A stretch of 64,000 nucleotides of DNA, from NCBI GenBank assembly GCA_003282865.1, contig QBYK01000004.1, positions 1-64,000 of the forward strand, in the 5' to 3' direction. Below the pieces are notes generated by a model. That model was not told where the DNA came from and did not search any database. It saw only the letters and a list, made by a program, of their open reading frames with translations. The position numbers and the translations under genes are program-made. Within the stretch, counting starts at the first letter, position 1; the number at the start of each line of letters is the position of its first letter. Below are positions 27,492 to 39,268 of this stretch, piece by piece. This stretch comes from SAR116 cluster bacterium AG-325-I21. GTDB lineage: Bacteria; Pseudomonadota; Alphaproteobacteria; Puniceispirillales; Puniceispirillaceae.

Positions 27492-29282
27492 ATGAGTGCT
27501 TATGAAATTACTGACCATCAATATGATGTTGTCGTTGTTGGTGCAGGCGGTGCCGGGTTGCGTGCAACCCTCGGCATGGCTGCTGGTGGATTGAAAACAG
27601 CCTGCATTACGAAAGTTTTTCCCACAAGGTCGCATACCGTTGCCGCCCAAGGTGGTATTGGGGCGGCATTGAACAATATGGGCGAGGGTGATAATTGGAA
27701 GTTTCATATGTATGATACTGTTAAGGGGTCAGATTGGCTTGGCGATCAAGACGCCATTGAATATATGTGCCGAAATGCTATACCGTCGGTGACCGAGTTA
27801 GAAAATTATGGTGTGCCTTTTTCGCGAACTGAGGAAGGCAAGATTTATCAGCGTCCATTTGGCGGCCATACGCTGGATCACGGTAAATCAATGGCTCGGC
27901 GGGCTTGTGCTGCAGCTGATCGGACGGGTCATGCTATCCTGCATACTTTGTATCAACAATGTTTAAAATATCAGGCGCATTTCCATATTGAATATTTTGT
28001 CCTTGACCTATTGATGACCGATGAGGGTGAATGTGCAGGCGTCCTAGCACTATGTATGGAAGATGGCAGCCTTCATCGGTTCTGGGGGCAGCAAACGGTC
28101 CTAGCAACTGGCGGTTATGGCCGTGTTTATTTCTCCTGTACATCGGCCCACACCTGCACTGGCGATGGAAATGCTATGGCACTTCGGGCTGGATTGCCGC
28201 TTCAAGATATGGAGTTTGTTCAGTTTCACCCAACCGGGGTTTATGGCGCCGGTGTTCTGATTACCGAAGGCGCTCGAGGTGAAGGTGGCTATCTGACTAA
28301 TTCTGAAGGCGAACGTTTTATGGAACGGTTTGCCCCAACCGCTAAGGACCTAGCAAGCCGTGATGTGGTGAGTCGGGCGATGACGATTGAGATTAACGAG
28401 GGACGCGGCGTCGGGCCGAACAAGGACCATATAATGCTGCATCTTGAACACATCGATTCTGCAACATTACATACTCGGCTCCCGGGTATTACTGAAACAG
28501 CAAAGATTTTCTGTGGTGTTGATGTGACGCGTGAAGCCATTCCAGTCTTGCCAACGGTCCATTATAATATGGGTGGCATACCAACAAACTATCATGGTGA
28601 AGTGTTGGCTCCAACCAAGGATGATGAAAATGAAGTTGTGCCCGGTCTTATGGCAATTGGTGAGGCAGCCTGCGTTTCGGTCCATGGAGCGAATCGCCTC
28701 GGCACGAACTCGCTTCTTGACATTGTGGTCTTCGGCCGGGCTGCAGCTCACCGCGCAACTGAAATTGTTACACCTGATGCCACCTCGAAGCGGGCACCCC
28801 TTCATGCAACAGACAAAGTGATTGCTCGTTTTGATCGAATGCGTAACGCGAATGGCAGCAAAAGTGCAGCATCGATTCGACTTGAAATGCAACATGCGAT
28901 GCAGCGTCACGCTGCGGTGTTTCGATCTAGCGAATCACTAGAACGTGGTGTCGGAACAATGGATGAGATTGCTGGCAAGATGGGACATATTGGCGTTGCA
29001 GATAAATCACTTATCTGGAACACTGACCTAATTGAGGCACTGGAACTAGAAAATTTGATGGGCCAGGCGTTGGTTAGCATAAGATCTGCCGCCCAAAGAC
29101 AGGAGTCACGTGGCGCGCATGCACATGAAGATTGGCCTGAGCGTGACGATGAAAATTGGATGAAACATACGGTTATGTGGCTTGATGAACAAAATAAGTC
29201 AAAACTGGATTACCGGAGGGTTGGGATGACGACGTTGAGCAACGATATTGCCCCAATTCCGCCAGCACCGAGAGTTTACTAG
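27492..29282 (+). CDS. sdhA: Succinate dehydrogenase flavoprotein subunit
   Basis: A 596-residue flavoprotein. Rossmann motif [12 protein letters not shown], covalent-FAD histidine in [12 protein letters not shown] (His48), substrate segments [22 protein letters not shown] and HANRLG-type [14 protein letters not shown], and the C-terminal [13 protein letters not shown]. It oxidises succinate to fumarate. I start at ATG 27492 ([12 protein letters not shown]); the frame is open to 27417, overlapping sdhD, but those 25 extra residues do not look like the family. Confidence 0.97.
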   Translation: MSAYEITDHQYDVVVVGAGGAGLRATLGMAAGGLKTACITKVFPTRSHTVAAQGGIGAALNNMGEGDNWKFHMYDTVKGSDWLGDQDAIEYMCRNAIPSVTELENYGVPFSRTEEGKIYQRPFGGHTLDHGKSMARRACAAADRTGHAILHTLYQQCLKYQAHFHIEYFVLDLLMTDEGECAGVLALCMEDGSLHRFWGQQTVLATGGYGRVYFSCTSAHTCTGDGNAMALRAGLPLQDMEFVQFHPTGVYGAGVLITEGARGEGGYLTNSEGERFMERFAPTAKDLASRDVVSRAMTIEINEGRGVGPNKDHIMLHLEHIDSATLHTRLPGITETAKIFCGVDVTREAIPVLPTVHYNMGGIPTNYHGEVLAPTKDDENEVVPGLMAIGEAACVSVHGANRLGTNSLLDIVVFGRAAAHRATEIVTPDATSKRAPLHATDKVIARFDRMRNANGSKSAASIRLEMQHAMQRHAAVFRSSESLERGVGTMDEIAGKMGHIGVADKSLIWNTDLIEALELENLMGQALVSIRSAAQRQESRGAHAHEDWPERDDENWMKHTVMWLDEQNKSKLDYRRVGMTTLSNDIAPIPPAPRVY

Positions 29283-29302
29283 GTAAGGACGGAAAATTAG
29301 AA

Positions 29303-30079
29303 ATGGCCGAGTTCAGACTGCCCAAAAATTCACGCATGACTGATGGCATGGTTCATAAGGCCCCTGTCGGGTCAAAAAATGTTAAAACCTTCAAAATATA
29401 TCGTTGGTCACCCGATGATGACGCCCAACCGCGCATTGATGCTTTTGACATCGATCTCGATGATTGCGGGCCAATGGTTTTGGATGCGCTAATTAAAATT
29501 AAAAATGAGACGGACAGTAGTCTGACTTTTCGTCGGTCTTGCCGTGAGGGAATCTGTGGATCGTGTTCAATGAATATTGACGGCACAAACACTCTTGCAT
29601 GTCTAAAAAGTATTAAAGACGTTAAGGGCGATGTTAACATATATCCGTTGCCGCATATGCCTGTTGTGAAGGATCTGGTGCCAGATCTCAGCAATGCTTA
29701 CCGGCAATTGACCTCAATTGAGCCATGGTTAAAAGCAGACAACTCGGCACCTGAGGGGGAAGAACGCCGCCAGTCACCTGACGAGCGTGAAAAGCTGGAT
29801 GGGTTGTGGGAATGTGTTTTGTGCTTTAGCTGTTCCACTGCCTGTCCAAGTTATTGGTGGAATAGTGATGATTATCTTGGCCCGGCAGTTCTTTTGCAGG
29901 CCTATCGCTGGATTTCTGATAGCCGCGATGACCGAAAACGCGAACGGTTAGATGCGCTAGATGATAGTTTTTCATTATACCGTTGTCATACGATTATGAA
30001 TTGCGCCAAGACTTGTCCGAAAGGTTTAAACCCCGGAAAGGCAATTGCAGGCATAAAAAGTGAAATGGGACAACGTTAG
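29303..30079 (+). CDS. sdhB: Succinate dehydrogenase iron-sulfur subunit
   Basis: A 258-residue subunit passing electrons from FAD to ubiquinone. The 2Fe-2S ligands lie in [17 protein letters not shown], the 4Fe-4S ligands in [17 protein letters not shown] and the 3Fe-4S ligands in [20 protein letters not shown]. Full length. AAGGACGG precedes the ATG; 20 bp after sdhA. Confidence 0.97.
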   Translation: MAEFRLPKNSRMTDGMVHKAPVGSKNVKTFKIYRWSPDDDAQPRIDAFDIDLDDCGPMVLDALIKIKNETDSSLTFRRSCREGICGSCSMNIDGTNTLACLKSIKDVKGDVNIYPLPHMPVVKDLVPDLSNAYRQLTSIEPWLKADNSAPEGEERRQSPDEREKLDGLWECVLCFSCSTACPSYWWNSDDYLGPAVLLQAYRWISDSRDDRKRERLDALDDSFSLYRCHTIMNCAKTCPKGLNPGKAIAGIKSEMGQR

Positions 30080-30119
30080 CCTTATCTGCTTGATCGCATT
30101 CGCAAGGTGGTAAATTTCG

Positions 30120-31262
30120 ATGACCAATGGCCGGCGAAACCATTGTAATTATCCGAGCCAACAATTGGCTGGGAGGATAGCTAATCATACCTTAAACCCT
30201 GACGCGGCACAGACAGGGGTCGCCCTCAAGCTTGATCATTTGCTCGACCGGTTGATGGCTGCTACGTTGCCGCGTGGATTTGTAGCAGACGCAGTCAACT
30301 CAGCATTGCGCTGGATGGGGTTTTTTCAAAGGGATAATGTAAAAGGCCTCTATATTTACGGTGGCGTTGGCCGCGGTAAAACCATGTTGATGGATATGTT
30401 CCATGAATCGGCAAAGACATTACCACTGGAGAGGGATGGGGTGCCTACAGTTTGGCGATTGCATTTTCATGATTTCATGGTTCTGGCCCAAGATTTCATT
30501 CATGCGGCGCGGCAAAACGGTGCTGATGATCCGATTGAAAGTGCGGCGGCTGAATTGGCAGCGTGCGGAATGGTGGTTTGTTTTGATGAAATGGAAGTGC
30601 GTGACATCGCGGATGCGATGATACTTGCACGACTGTTTTCGGGTATGCTTGATCGCGGTGTGGTTGTGGTGGCAACATCGAACCGTCATGCTGATGATTT
30701 ATATAAGAATGGTCTTCATCGTGATAGGTTTCTTTCATTCATAGCGCTTTTAAAGGAACGTTGTGAGGTGTGCCAGCTAAATGATGGCACCGACTGGCGT
30801 AGCGTTGAACTTGCTAGCATGCCTGCATGGTATACACCGTCACACGCAAATTGTGACCAGCTTAATGCAGCATTCGAAAAGCTTGCTGAAGGAGTTGTCG
30901 TTACTGATGAAACTATTCGTGTGGCGGGCCGTGAGATCATTATCGAGAGAGTTGCCGGTGACATAGGTTTTGCCAGTTTTGCCAGTCTTTGTGATGTACC
31001 GCTTGGCGCGCGTGATTATCTTGCTATTGCTGGACGGTTTGCCGGCCTCGTGTTAAGCGGTGTGCCAAATTTTACCGATGACAATGACCATGTGGCGCGC
31101 CGATTTATGTGGTTGATTGATGCGCTATATGATCGTGGAAGATTTCTTATAGCGTCAGCAGATGCCAATATTGCTGACCTTTATCAGGGTTACCAATGGC
31201 AGTTTGAGTTTAAAAGAACGGAATCACGACTTGGTGAAATGACACAGCGCGGAAAGCTGTAG
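30120..31262 (+). CDS. zapE: Cell-division ATPase ZapE (AFG1-like)
   Basis: A 380-residue AAA ATPase. Walker [11 protein letters not shown] (81-90), Walker B-like [15 protein letters not shown], a sensor segment [25 protein letters not shown] and the C-terminal domain of the AFG1/LACE1/ZapE family. E. coli ZapE interacts with the Z-ring; mitochondrial homologues act in protein quality control. Placement between sdhB and mdh is typical of alphaproteobacteria. AAGGTGG precedes the ATG. Confidence 0.92.
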   Translation: MTNGRRNHCNYPSQQLAGRIANHTLNPDAAQTGVALKLDHLLDRLMAATLPRGFVADAVNSALRWMGFFQRDNVKGLYIYGGVGRGKTMLMDMFHESAKTLPLERDGVPTVWRLHFHDFMVLAQDFIHAARQNGADDPIESAAAELAACGMVVCFDEMEVRDIADAMILARLFSGMLDRGVVVVATSNRHADDLYKNGLHRDRFLSFIALLKERCEVCQLNDGTDWRSVELASMPAWYTPSHANCDQLNAAFEKLAEGVVVTDETIRVAGREIIIERVAGDIGFASFASLCDVPLGARDYLAIAGRFAGLVLSGVPNFTDDNDHVARRFMWLIDALYDRGRFLIASADANIADLYQGYQWQFEFKRTESRLGEMTQRGKL

Positions 31263-31391
31263 GTTAACTTTTGATTGCTGCCAATTTTTAGGTTTGGTCT
31301 TGAATGTCGTTTGATAGTTATGTACACCAAATCACGAGCCGCGCGTATCAACTTTGTTTAGATCGTGGCGTGGCACGTCTCACCTATGTAA

Positions 31392-32357
<966 letters not shown>

Positions 32358-32404
32358 CATTGCTTGGATGTTACAGCAAACGACGACAGAAACCAGAATC
32401 ATTT

Positions 32405-32432
32405 GGCCGGTAATTACCGGCCTTCTTTATAG
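32405..32432 (+). terminator. Rho-independent terminator after mdh
   Basis: An 18-bp perfect palindrome GGCCGGTAATTACCGGCC (32405-32422) is followed by TTCTTTAT. It lies 48 bp past the mdh stop and about 145 bp before the sucA ATG. The stem is GC-rich; the following T-tract is short and interrupted. Confidence 0.75.
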
Positions 32433-32566
32433 CCATGTTCACGAGTTTAAACCGGGAAAATTCTATACGACTTGAAATACCAAAATTAACGAATACACTA
32501 TAAATTGAACAAGAGAATAAATGTTGTAATTAGGTCCTTATACGCTAGGGGGTTGTATCTTTTTTC

Positions 32567-35509
32567 ATGGATGATTCCGTTTCAAATTTGGGTGATGCTG
32601 AGAATTTTGCATCGATTGATTTCAGCCTTCTTTCGGGTGCAAATGCTACCTTTATCGCCGAAATGAACAAGGCATGGCGAGAAAACCCTTCATCAGTTGA
32701 CCCCCATTGGGCAACTTATTTTGAGCAACTTGGTAGAACGGCTGATTCTGGGGCGGACGTCGAAGCTGGTCCCAGCTGGGGACGTACACAAAGCCGTGTT
32801 GTTGGGGCTGTGGATCCCGAGGCATCAATAAAGGCAGTTGCGCAAGCACACGGATCTGGAAGACGAATCAATGCGGGTGATATGCGAGCTGCAACGCTGG
32901 ACTCATTGCGAGCTGTGATGTTGATTCGAGCATATCGAAGTAATGGACACCTTTTGGCAAAACTTGACCCATTAGCTCTTGAAGAACCAGATCTCCATCC
33001 TGAGCTTGACCCAAGTAATTATGGTTTTGGTAACGGTGATTGGGAGCGGCCAATATTCATTGATAATGTGTTAGGGCTTGAAACTGCCACATTGACCGAA
33101 ATCATTGAACGGCTTCGTCAAACTTATTGTGGAACAATAGGCGTTGAGTTTATGCATGTTCAGGATCCAAAACAGAAAGCTTGGATACAAGAACGGATTG
33201 AGTCCATTAACAATCAAACTGACTTTACGCTGAGGGGTAAGTCAGCAATTTATGAGCGACTTGTTGATGCGGATGAGTTTGGTAAATACCTCCATAAAAA
33301 ATTTCCCGGCACAAAAAGATTTGGTTTAGATGGCAGTGAGGCCGTCATTCCCGCTTTAGAACAAATATTAAAGCGAGGCAGCCAATTGGGGCTGAGTGAA
33401 GTCGTTGTTGGAATGGCGCATCGGGGACGGTTGAACATTCTGCATAATGTGCTGCAGAAGCCCTTTCGTGCAATTATTTCTGAGTTTCATGGGAGATCGG
33501 CAACCCCTGAGGATGTTGGTGTCTCTGGAGATGTTAAATATCACATGGGTGCTTCGTCTGATCGCGTTTTTGATGATATGAATGTGCACCTGTCATTGGC
33601 GCCTAACCCATCGCATCTTGAAATTGTTGACCCTGTGATTGTCGGACGTGTTCGTGCCAAACAGCAGCAATTAGGTGACTCCAACCGAACCAAGGTTTTG
33701 GGAATTTTGTTGCATGGGGATGCTGCCTTTGCAGGACAAGGCGTGGTTGGTGAGACCTTCGCTTTTTCAGCTTTACGTGGTTATCGAACTGGTGGCACGA
33801 TTCATATCATTATTAACAATCAGATTGGTTTTACAACGAGTCCTCAATATTCGCGGTCATCACCATATCCAACGGATGTGGCAAAAATGGTAATGACACC
33901 AATCTTTCATGTGAACGGAGACGACCCAGAGGCTGTAATCCATGTGGCACGAATAGCAACGGAATTTCGTCAAACATTTAGCTCTGATGTTGTCATTGAT
34001 ATGTTCTGTTATCGTAAATTTGGGCATAATGAAGGTGACGAGCCAATGTTCACACAGCCGCTAATGTATAAAGAAATTGAGCGGCATAAGTCAGTTCGAG
34101 AAATCTATGGTCAGCGCTTAATTCAAGAGGGGGTTTATGATGCAGATGGCGCACAAAAGGTGATTGATGACCGGATAGCTTATCTCGACGCTGAGTTTGA
34201 AGCAGGGACAAATTATCTGCCAAATAAGGCTGATTGGCTGGAGGGCAAATGGTCGGGTATGGCGGCAGCACACGGTGATGATCGTCGGGGCGATACTGCT
34301 GTGAATTTAGAAGAGTTACAGAAAATTGGTGCGGTGATGACAAACCCGCCAGAACATTTGAACTTAAACTCAAAACTGAATCGTATTCTTAAGGCGCGTG
34401 CTTCTGCGATTATATCTGGCATGGGCATTGATTGGGCCACTGCAGAACATTTGGCGTTTGGATCGCTTTTATTGGAGGGCAATCCTGTCCGCTTGTCTGG
34501 GCAAGATTCTGGCCGTGGGACTTTCAGTCAGCGGCATTCGGTGTTTGTTGATCAGGAGACTGAAGAGCGTTACACGCCTCTTTCTAACCTTTCCTCAAAT
34601 CAGGCTATGTTCGAGGTCATTGACTCTCCATTATCTGAGGCTTCAGTGATGGGGTTTGAGTATGGATTTTCGCAAGTTGAGCCCAATGCCTTGGTTATGT
34701 GGGAGGCCCAGTTTGGTGATTTTGCAAACGGTGCACAGGTGGTAGTTGATCAGTTTATATCGTCTGGCGAATCCAAATGGCTGCGTATGAGTGGCCTTGT
34801 TCTTTTGCTTCCTCACGGATACGAGGGACAAGGTCCAGAACATTCATCAGCGCGTCTTGAGCGTTATTTACAATTGTGCGCAGAGGACAACATGCAAGTG
34901 GTAAATTGTACCACGCCAGCCAATTATTTCCATGTTCTGCGCCGTCAAGTGCGCCGCGATTTCCGTAAGCCGCTCATCGTCATGACTCCCAAATCACTGT
35001 TGCGGCATAAAGCGGTGGTCTCAGACCTTGCTGATATGGGGCTTGGCACGAGTTTCCACCGGGTTCTGGATGAAAAGGACACCGAGGTTAAGCACGGCAA
35101 AGCCAAGCGAATCGTCATGTGTTCAGGTAAAGTCTATTATGATCTGGCTGCCGAACGCGATGAGGCAAAGGCATGGGATATTGAAATTCTGCGCCTTGAG
35201 CAGCTTTATCCATTCCCACACAAATCTTTGTTGCGGCGACTTCAGAAAACGCCAGATGCTGAGCTTGTATGGTGTCAAGAGGAACCAAAGAATATGGGAA
35301 GCTGGACATTCATTCGTGATTTTATTGAAGAGGTTATGCAAGAGATTGGAACGCGCCAGCAGCGCCTCAATTATGCTGGCCGCGCCGCTGCCGCATCACC
35401 TGCCGCTGGCTCATTGATGAGACATAGTCGTGAACAAAATGCTCTTGTTATTGAAGCGCTTGGCCCATTTGCCACAGCAAAAAAAGAAACTGGCGCCAAA
35501 AAGAAGTAA
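32567..35509 (+). CDS. sucA: 2-Oxoglutarate dehydrogenase E1 component
   Basis: A 980-residue ThDP-dependent dehydrogenase/decarboxylase. The N-terminal E2-docking segment (FIAEMNKAWRENPSSVDPHWATYFEQL), VVGMAHRGRLNIL, the HGDAAFAGQGVVGE ThDP site, QIGFTT and the C-terminal YPFPHKSL region are all present. It decarboxylates 2-oxoglutarate and succinylates the E2 lipoyl arm. A 209-bp gap with a terminator separates it from mdh, so a separate promoter is expected. The succinyl-CoA synthetase genes often found between mdh and sucA are absent. Confidence 0.97.
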   Translation: MDDSVSNLGDAENFASIDFSLLSGANATFIAEMNKAWRENPSSVDPHWATYFEQLGRTADSGADVEAGPSWGRTQSRVVGAVDPEASIKAVAQAHGSGRRINAGDMRAATLDSLRAVMLIRAYRSNGHLLAKLDPLALEEPDLHPELDPSNYGFGNGDWERPIFIDNVLGLETATLTEIIERLRQTYCGTIGVEFMHVQDPKQKAWIQERIESINNQTDFTLRGKSAIYERLVDADEFGKYLHKKFPGTKRFGLDGSEAVIPALEQILKRGSQLGLSEVVVGMAHRGRLNILHNVLQKPFRAIISEFHGRSATPEDVGVSGDVKYHMGASSDRVFDDMNVHLSLAPNPSHLEIVDPVIVGRVRAKQQQLGDSNRTKVLGILLHGDAAFAGQGVVGETFAFSALRGYRTGGTIHIIINNQIGFTTSPQYSRSSPYPTDVAKMVMTPIFHVNGDDPEAVIHVARIATEFRQTFSSDVVIDMFCYRKFGHNEGDEPMFTQPLMYKEIERHKSVREIYGQRLIQEGVYDADGAQKVIDDRIAYLDAEFEAGTNYLPNKADWLEGKWSGMAAAHGDDRRGDTAVNLEELQKIGAVMTNPPEHLNLNSKLNRILKARASAIISGMGIDWATAEHLAFGSLLLEGNPVRLSGQDSGRGTFSQRHSVFVDQETEERYTPLSNLSSNQAMFEVIDSPLSEASVMGFEYGFSQVEPNALVMWEAQFGDFANGAQVVVDQFISSGESKWLRMSGLVLLLPHGYEGQGPEHSSARLERYLQLCAEDNMQVVNCTTPANYFHVLRRQVRRDFRKPLIVMTPKSLLRHKAVVSDLADMGLGTSFHRVLDEKDTEVKHGKAKRIVMCSGKVYYDLAAERDEAKAWDIEILRLEQLYPFPHKSLLRRLQKTPDAELVWCQEEPKNMGSWTFIRDFIEEVMQEIGTRQQRLNYAGRAAAASPAAGSLMRHSREQNALVIEALGPFATAKKETGAKKK

Positions 35510-35587
35510 GCAAGTAAGTAAGTAAAACGAGACTGCCACCCTGGTAGGGTAAGAAATAAGACAAGGTACTGTAGGAGGGTGCTCGCT

Positions 35588-36850
35588 ATGGCAATTGATA
35601 TTCATGTTCCAACACTAGGTGAGTCGGTCAGTGATGCCACGATTGCACGCTGGATTAAAAAGGCAGGCGAAACAGTCGCCGTGGATGAGCCGGTTGTTGA
35701 ACTTGAAACCGATAAGGTAACGCTTGAAGTTCCAGCACCTGTCGCCGGCATACTTGAAGAAATCATTGGTGCTGAGGGTGACACGGTTGAAGTTGGCGCA
35801 CTTTTAGCGCGGGTCACTGGTGGTGCTGCCGGTAAAGCTGACAAACAGCCAACAGCAAAAGCTGCGGAACCTGCGACTTCAGTTGCGCCAGCGCCAACAG
35901 CGCCTGCGGCAATAGTAGCTCCAGCAACAACATTTGATGTATCGAGCCTTTCGCCTGCGGTTCGCCGTTTGGTTGAAGAACATAACCTAAACCCAACAAC
36001 AATTTCCCCGAGTGGTGTCGGTGGACGTCTGACGAAGGCCGATGTTCTAGCGGCAATCAAAACAACGCAACCAGCGTTCCCTGAAAATAGGGCTGGTAGT
36101 GGACCCGGGGCCGCAAACATGCCGCGATCAACACCCCGTGATGTGGATGCTGCGCGCGAAGAACGGGTGCGGATGTCAAAATTGCGGCAAGTCATTGCGA
36201 GCAGGTTGAAAGCAGCACAAAATAACGCCGCCATGCTGACCACTTTTAATGAGGTGGACATGTCGGCAGTTATAAAGTTGCGCGCTGACTACAAAGATGA
36301 GTTTGCGACAACACATGAAGTTCGCCTTGGATTTATGGGTGTTTTTGTTCAGGCCGCAATTTTGGCGCTTCGCGAATTTCCGGCGGTAAATGCCGAAATT
36401 GATGGCACCGATATAATTTATAAAAATTATTATAACATCGGTGTTGCTGTTGGGACACCACAAGGGCTTGTGGTGCCGGTTATTAAAGATGCTGGAGAGA
36501 TGAGTTTGGCTGATATCGAACGGGTTATCTCAGACTTTGGCCTCCGTGCACGCGATGGCAAAATTACTCCGGATGAGATGGCTGGTGGCACATTTACTAT
36601 TTCTAATGGTGGAGTCTATGGATCAATGATGTCGACACCGATTTTGAATCCGCCGCAAAGTGGTATTTTGGGTATGCACAAGATTCAAAAGCGGGCGGTG
36701 GTGATTGATGACCAGATTTTGGTCAGGCCAATGATGTATCTGGCATTGTCATATGATCATCGTATCATTGACGGCCGTGAGGCGGTATCATTCCTCGCGC
36801 GGGTGAAGGAAATGGTTGAAGATCCGCGCCGGTTATTTTTGGGCGTTTAG
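35588..36850 (+). CDS. sucB: 2-Oxoglutarate dehydrogenase E2, dihydrolipoyl succinyltransferase
   Basis: A 420-residue E2: one lipoyl domain with the lipoylated lysine in [14 protein letters not shown] (Lys43), an Ala/Pro-rich hinge (about 78-112), a peripheral subunit-binding domain ([16 protein letters not shown] to GRLTKADVL), a second linker and the catalytic domain ending with [16 protein letters not shown] (active-site His/Asp). AGGAGG sits 9 bases before ATG 35588 and would overlap the in-frame GTG 35579, deciding the start. Confidence 0.97.
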   Translation: MAIDIHVPTLGESVSDATIARWIKKAGETVAVDEPVVELETDKVTLEVPAPVAGILEEIIGAEGDTVEVGALLARVTGGAAGKADKQPTAKAAEPATSVAPAPTAPAAIVAPATTFDVSSLSPAVRRLVEEHNLNPTTISPSGVGGRLTKADVLAAIKTTQPAFPENRAGSGPGAANMPRSTPRDVDAAREERVRMSKLRQVIASRLKAAQNNAAMLTTFNEVDMSAVIKLRADYKDEFATTHEVRLGFMGVFVQAAILALREFPAVNAEIDGTDIIYKNYYNIGVAVGTPQGLVVPVIKDAGEMSLADIERVISDFGLRARDGKITPDEMAGGTFTISNGGVYGSMMSTPILNPPQSGILGMHKIQKRAVVIDDQILVRPMMYLALSYDHRIIDGREAVSFLARVKEMVEDPRRLFLGV

Positions 36851-36899
36851 GTGTCTGAAACGGCCTACCAAAACGTCCCGTGATTAGAAGGGAAATGAA

Positions 36900-38309
36900 A
36901 TGCAGAATACCAGCTTTGATCTAATTGTCATTGGTGCCGGCCCAGGCGGGTATGTTGGGGCCATTCGGGCGGCTCAGCTTGGTATGAATGTCGCGTGTAT
37001 TGATAGACGCGAAACGCTTGGTGGCACCTGTTTGAATGTCGGTTGTATTCCTTCTAAGGCTTTGTTGAACGCATCAGAACATTTTGCCAATGCGGCATCC
37101 GGATCGCTTGGCAATATGGGGGTCTCAGTTGGTAAGGTCAGGCTTGACCTTGACCAGATGATGCAATCAAAAAGTGATATTGTGGGCACGCTCACTGGTG
37201 GCATTGATTTTCTTTTTAAGAAAAACAAAATAACCCGTTTTGAAGGTACGGCAAGCATCATCGCTCCCGGCAAAATCAAAATTGCAACTGGCAAGGATAA
37301 GGGTGACTATCAAGCTGAAAAAATTTTGATTGCCACCGGCAGCCATCCATCAAGCTTGCCGGGGATTACAATTGATGAAAGCCGCATTGTTAGCTCAACT
37401 GGTGCGCTTAGCTTTGAAACTCTGCCAAAAAAATTGTTGGTAATTGGAGCTGGCTATATAGGCCTAGAACTCGGCACGGTGTGGGCGCGTTTGGGTGCTG
37501 AGGTTGAAGTGATCGAATATTTGCCACGTATTCTTCCCGGCATGGATAGCGAAGTTGCCAAGAAATTTATGGCCATCGCGAAAAAGCAGGGATTGAAATT
37601 TCGCCTTAGTACTGCGGTTAAATCAGCCATGCCGGAAAAGAATGGTGTTACACTTACGGTCACTCCTGCCGATGGCGGTGCAGAAGAAACAGTTAGAGCT
37701 GATATTGCGTTGGTTTCGGTTGGGCGCCATCCGGCCACTGATGGGCTAGGACTTGACAAGCTTGGCGTAACCATGACGCCGCGTGGCCGTATTGCGGTTG
37801 ATGGAAGATTTGAGACTAGCATCGAAGACATTTATGCCATTGGTGATGTGGTTGACGGGCCAATGCTGGCGCATAAAGCCGAAGAAGATGCGGTAGCCGC
37901 CGTTGAAATGATGGTGGGCAGGGCTGGGCATGTTGATTATGATCAGGTGCCAGGCATTGTATATACTGCTCCAGAAATTGCCACGCTTGGAAAATCTGAG
38001 GACGAGTTGAAGGATGCTGGTATTGACTATGCCAAGGGTGTATTTCCATTTTCAGCCAATAGCCGCGCGCGGGCGCAGGGTCATCCTGATGGATTTGTAA
38101 AGATTTTGGCTTGTTCAAAAACGGACAAGGTTTTGGGAGTGCATATCATTGGTCATGAAGCAGGAACGGTGATTCACGAATGCGTAACAGCGATGGCCTT
38201 TGGCGCCTCATCTGAAGATATTGCTAGAACATGCCATGGCCACCCAACCTTAAATGAGGCTGTAAAAGAGGCGGCTCTAGCGGTCGATGGCCGCGCGATT
38301 CATGTGTAA
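36900..38309 (+). CDS. lpdA: Dihydrolipoyl dehydrogenase (E3)
   Basis: A 469-residue flavoprotein disulfide reductase. FAD motif IGAGPGGYVGAIRAAQLG, redox-active disulfide GGTCLNVGCIPSK (Cys44, Cys49), NAD motif VIGAGYIGLELG, AIGDVVDGPMLAHKAEEDA and the C-terminal catalytic His-Glu in CHGHPTLNEAVKEAAL. It reoxidises lipoyl groups of E2. Fifty bases after sucB and the last gene of sucA-sucB-lpd; the same E3 may also serve pyruvate dehydrogenase or glycine cleavage. Confidence 0.96.
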   Translation: MQNTSFDLIVIGAGPGGYVGAIRAAQLGMNVACIDRRETLGGTCLNVGCIPSKALLNASEHFANAASGSLGNMGVSVGKVRLDLDQMMQSKSDIVGTLTGGIDFLFKKNKITRFEGTASIIAPGKIKIATGKDKGDYQAEKILIATGSHPSSLPGITIDESRIVSSTGALSFETLPKKLLVIGAGYIGLELGTVWARLGAEVEVIEYLPRILPGMDSEVAKKFMAIAKKQGLKFRLSTAVKSAMPEKNGVTLTVTPADGGAEETVRADIALVSVGRHPATDGLGLDKLGVTMTPRGRIAVDGRFETSIEDIYAIGDVVDGPMLAHKAEEDAVAAVEMMVGRAGHVDYDQVPGIVYTAPEIATLGKSEDELKDAGIDYAKGVFPFSANSRARAQGHPDGFVKILACSKTDKVLGVHIIGHEAGTVIHECVTAMAFGASSEDIARTCHGHPTLNEAVKEAALAVDGRAIHV

Positions 38310-38371
38310 ATTGGCGCTATTTGAGGTAGTCAAATCTATGTTGATTGCTACTCACGCTGCCCAGCCTAATT

Positions 38372-39268
38372 TTAGCGGCGGGCACGTGGGTGGGTATCAC
38401 GATGGATCTGGATCAGATGGCTTTCATCAACATGCGTGTAACGTTGAGTTGTTGAAAGACTAGCATGGCCAAGTAATTCTTGAATCGCACGAAGATCCCC
38501 ACCATTGCTAAGAAGATGGGTAGCAAAGGCGTGGCGCAGGCTGTGCGGTGTTACATGGGCTGGTAAATCAAGCTCGAAACGCAGTCCCTCCAGCAATCGT
38601 TGAACGGCCCGCGCCCCTAGCGGCTTGCCGCGGCTACTGAGAAACAACGCCGCGTCAGGCCCATCATCAAAAGGGCATTCCCCCATATAATCATCAACCG
38701 CTTCACTAGCGGCTCTCAACACTGGCACATCGCGCATTTTCCCGCCCTTTCCAGTGATGCTAAGCCATTCGCCAAGCGGGGCATCTTTGCGAAACAGGCC
38801 TAATGCCTCGGAAATGCGCAAGCCAGCACCATATAATAGCATCAAAACGGCAAAATCGCGTTTTTTGGTCCAATCAGCCCCACGTCGGTTAAAGATTGCC
38901 TGCAAAAGTGCCTGCGCATCATCAGTTGATAATGATTTTGGCACTGCACGTGGTGGCCGTGGGGCGTGAAGCCAAGCAAGATCGGGCACTTCAAGAAGCT
39001 GGTTTTGGCCACAAAACCGGTAAAAGCTGCGCAGTGATGAAACACGTCGGGCAATCGTGGTGCGGGCTAGTTGCCGTGCTGCCATGTGGGCCAGCCAACC
39101 GCGAAAAAGCTGCCGCGATAAAGGCATATCACGGGCAATGCTTCTGCTGTTTACATAGCTGGAAAAATCATCAAGATCGCGTTTATAAGCATCAAGTGTA
39201 TTTTGCCCATATCGTTTTTCACTGGCCAGCCAGCGTAGCCATGCAGTCTGATGTGAGGTAGTAATCAT
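38372..39268 (-). CDS. xerC: Tyrosine recombinase XerC
   Basis: A 298-residue site-specific recombinase with the N-terminal SAM-like core-binding domain and a complete catalytic set: Arg151 (GAGLRISEALG), Lys174 (TGKGGK), His242-x-x-Arg245 (PHSLRHAFATHLL), His268 (LGHASLSTTQ) and nucleophile Tyr277 (RYTHV). With XerD it resolves chromosome dimers at dif, activated by FtsK. XerC is preferred over XerD or an integrase from its length and its chromosomal context next to DUF484, the usual xerC neighbour. It overlaps DUF484 by 4 bases. Confidence 0.93.
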   Translation of the reverse strand: MITTSHQTAWLRWLASEKRYGQNTLDAYKRDLDDFSSYVNSRSIARDMPLSRQLFRGWLAHMAARQLARTTIARRVSSLRSFYRFCGQNQLLEVPDLAWLHAPRPPRAVPKSLSTDDAQALLQAIFNRRGADWTKKRDFAVLMLLYGAGLRISEALGLFRKDAPLGEWLSITGKGGKMRDVPVLRAASEAVDDYMGECPFDDGPDAALFLSSRGKPLGARAVQRLLEGLRFELDLPAHVTPHSLRHAFATHLLSNGGDLRAIQELLGHASLSTTQRYTHVDESHLIQIHRDTHPRARR

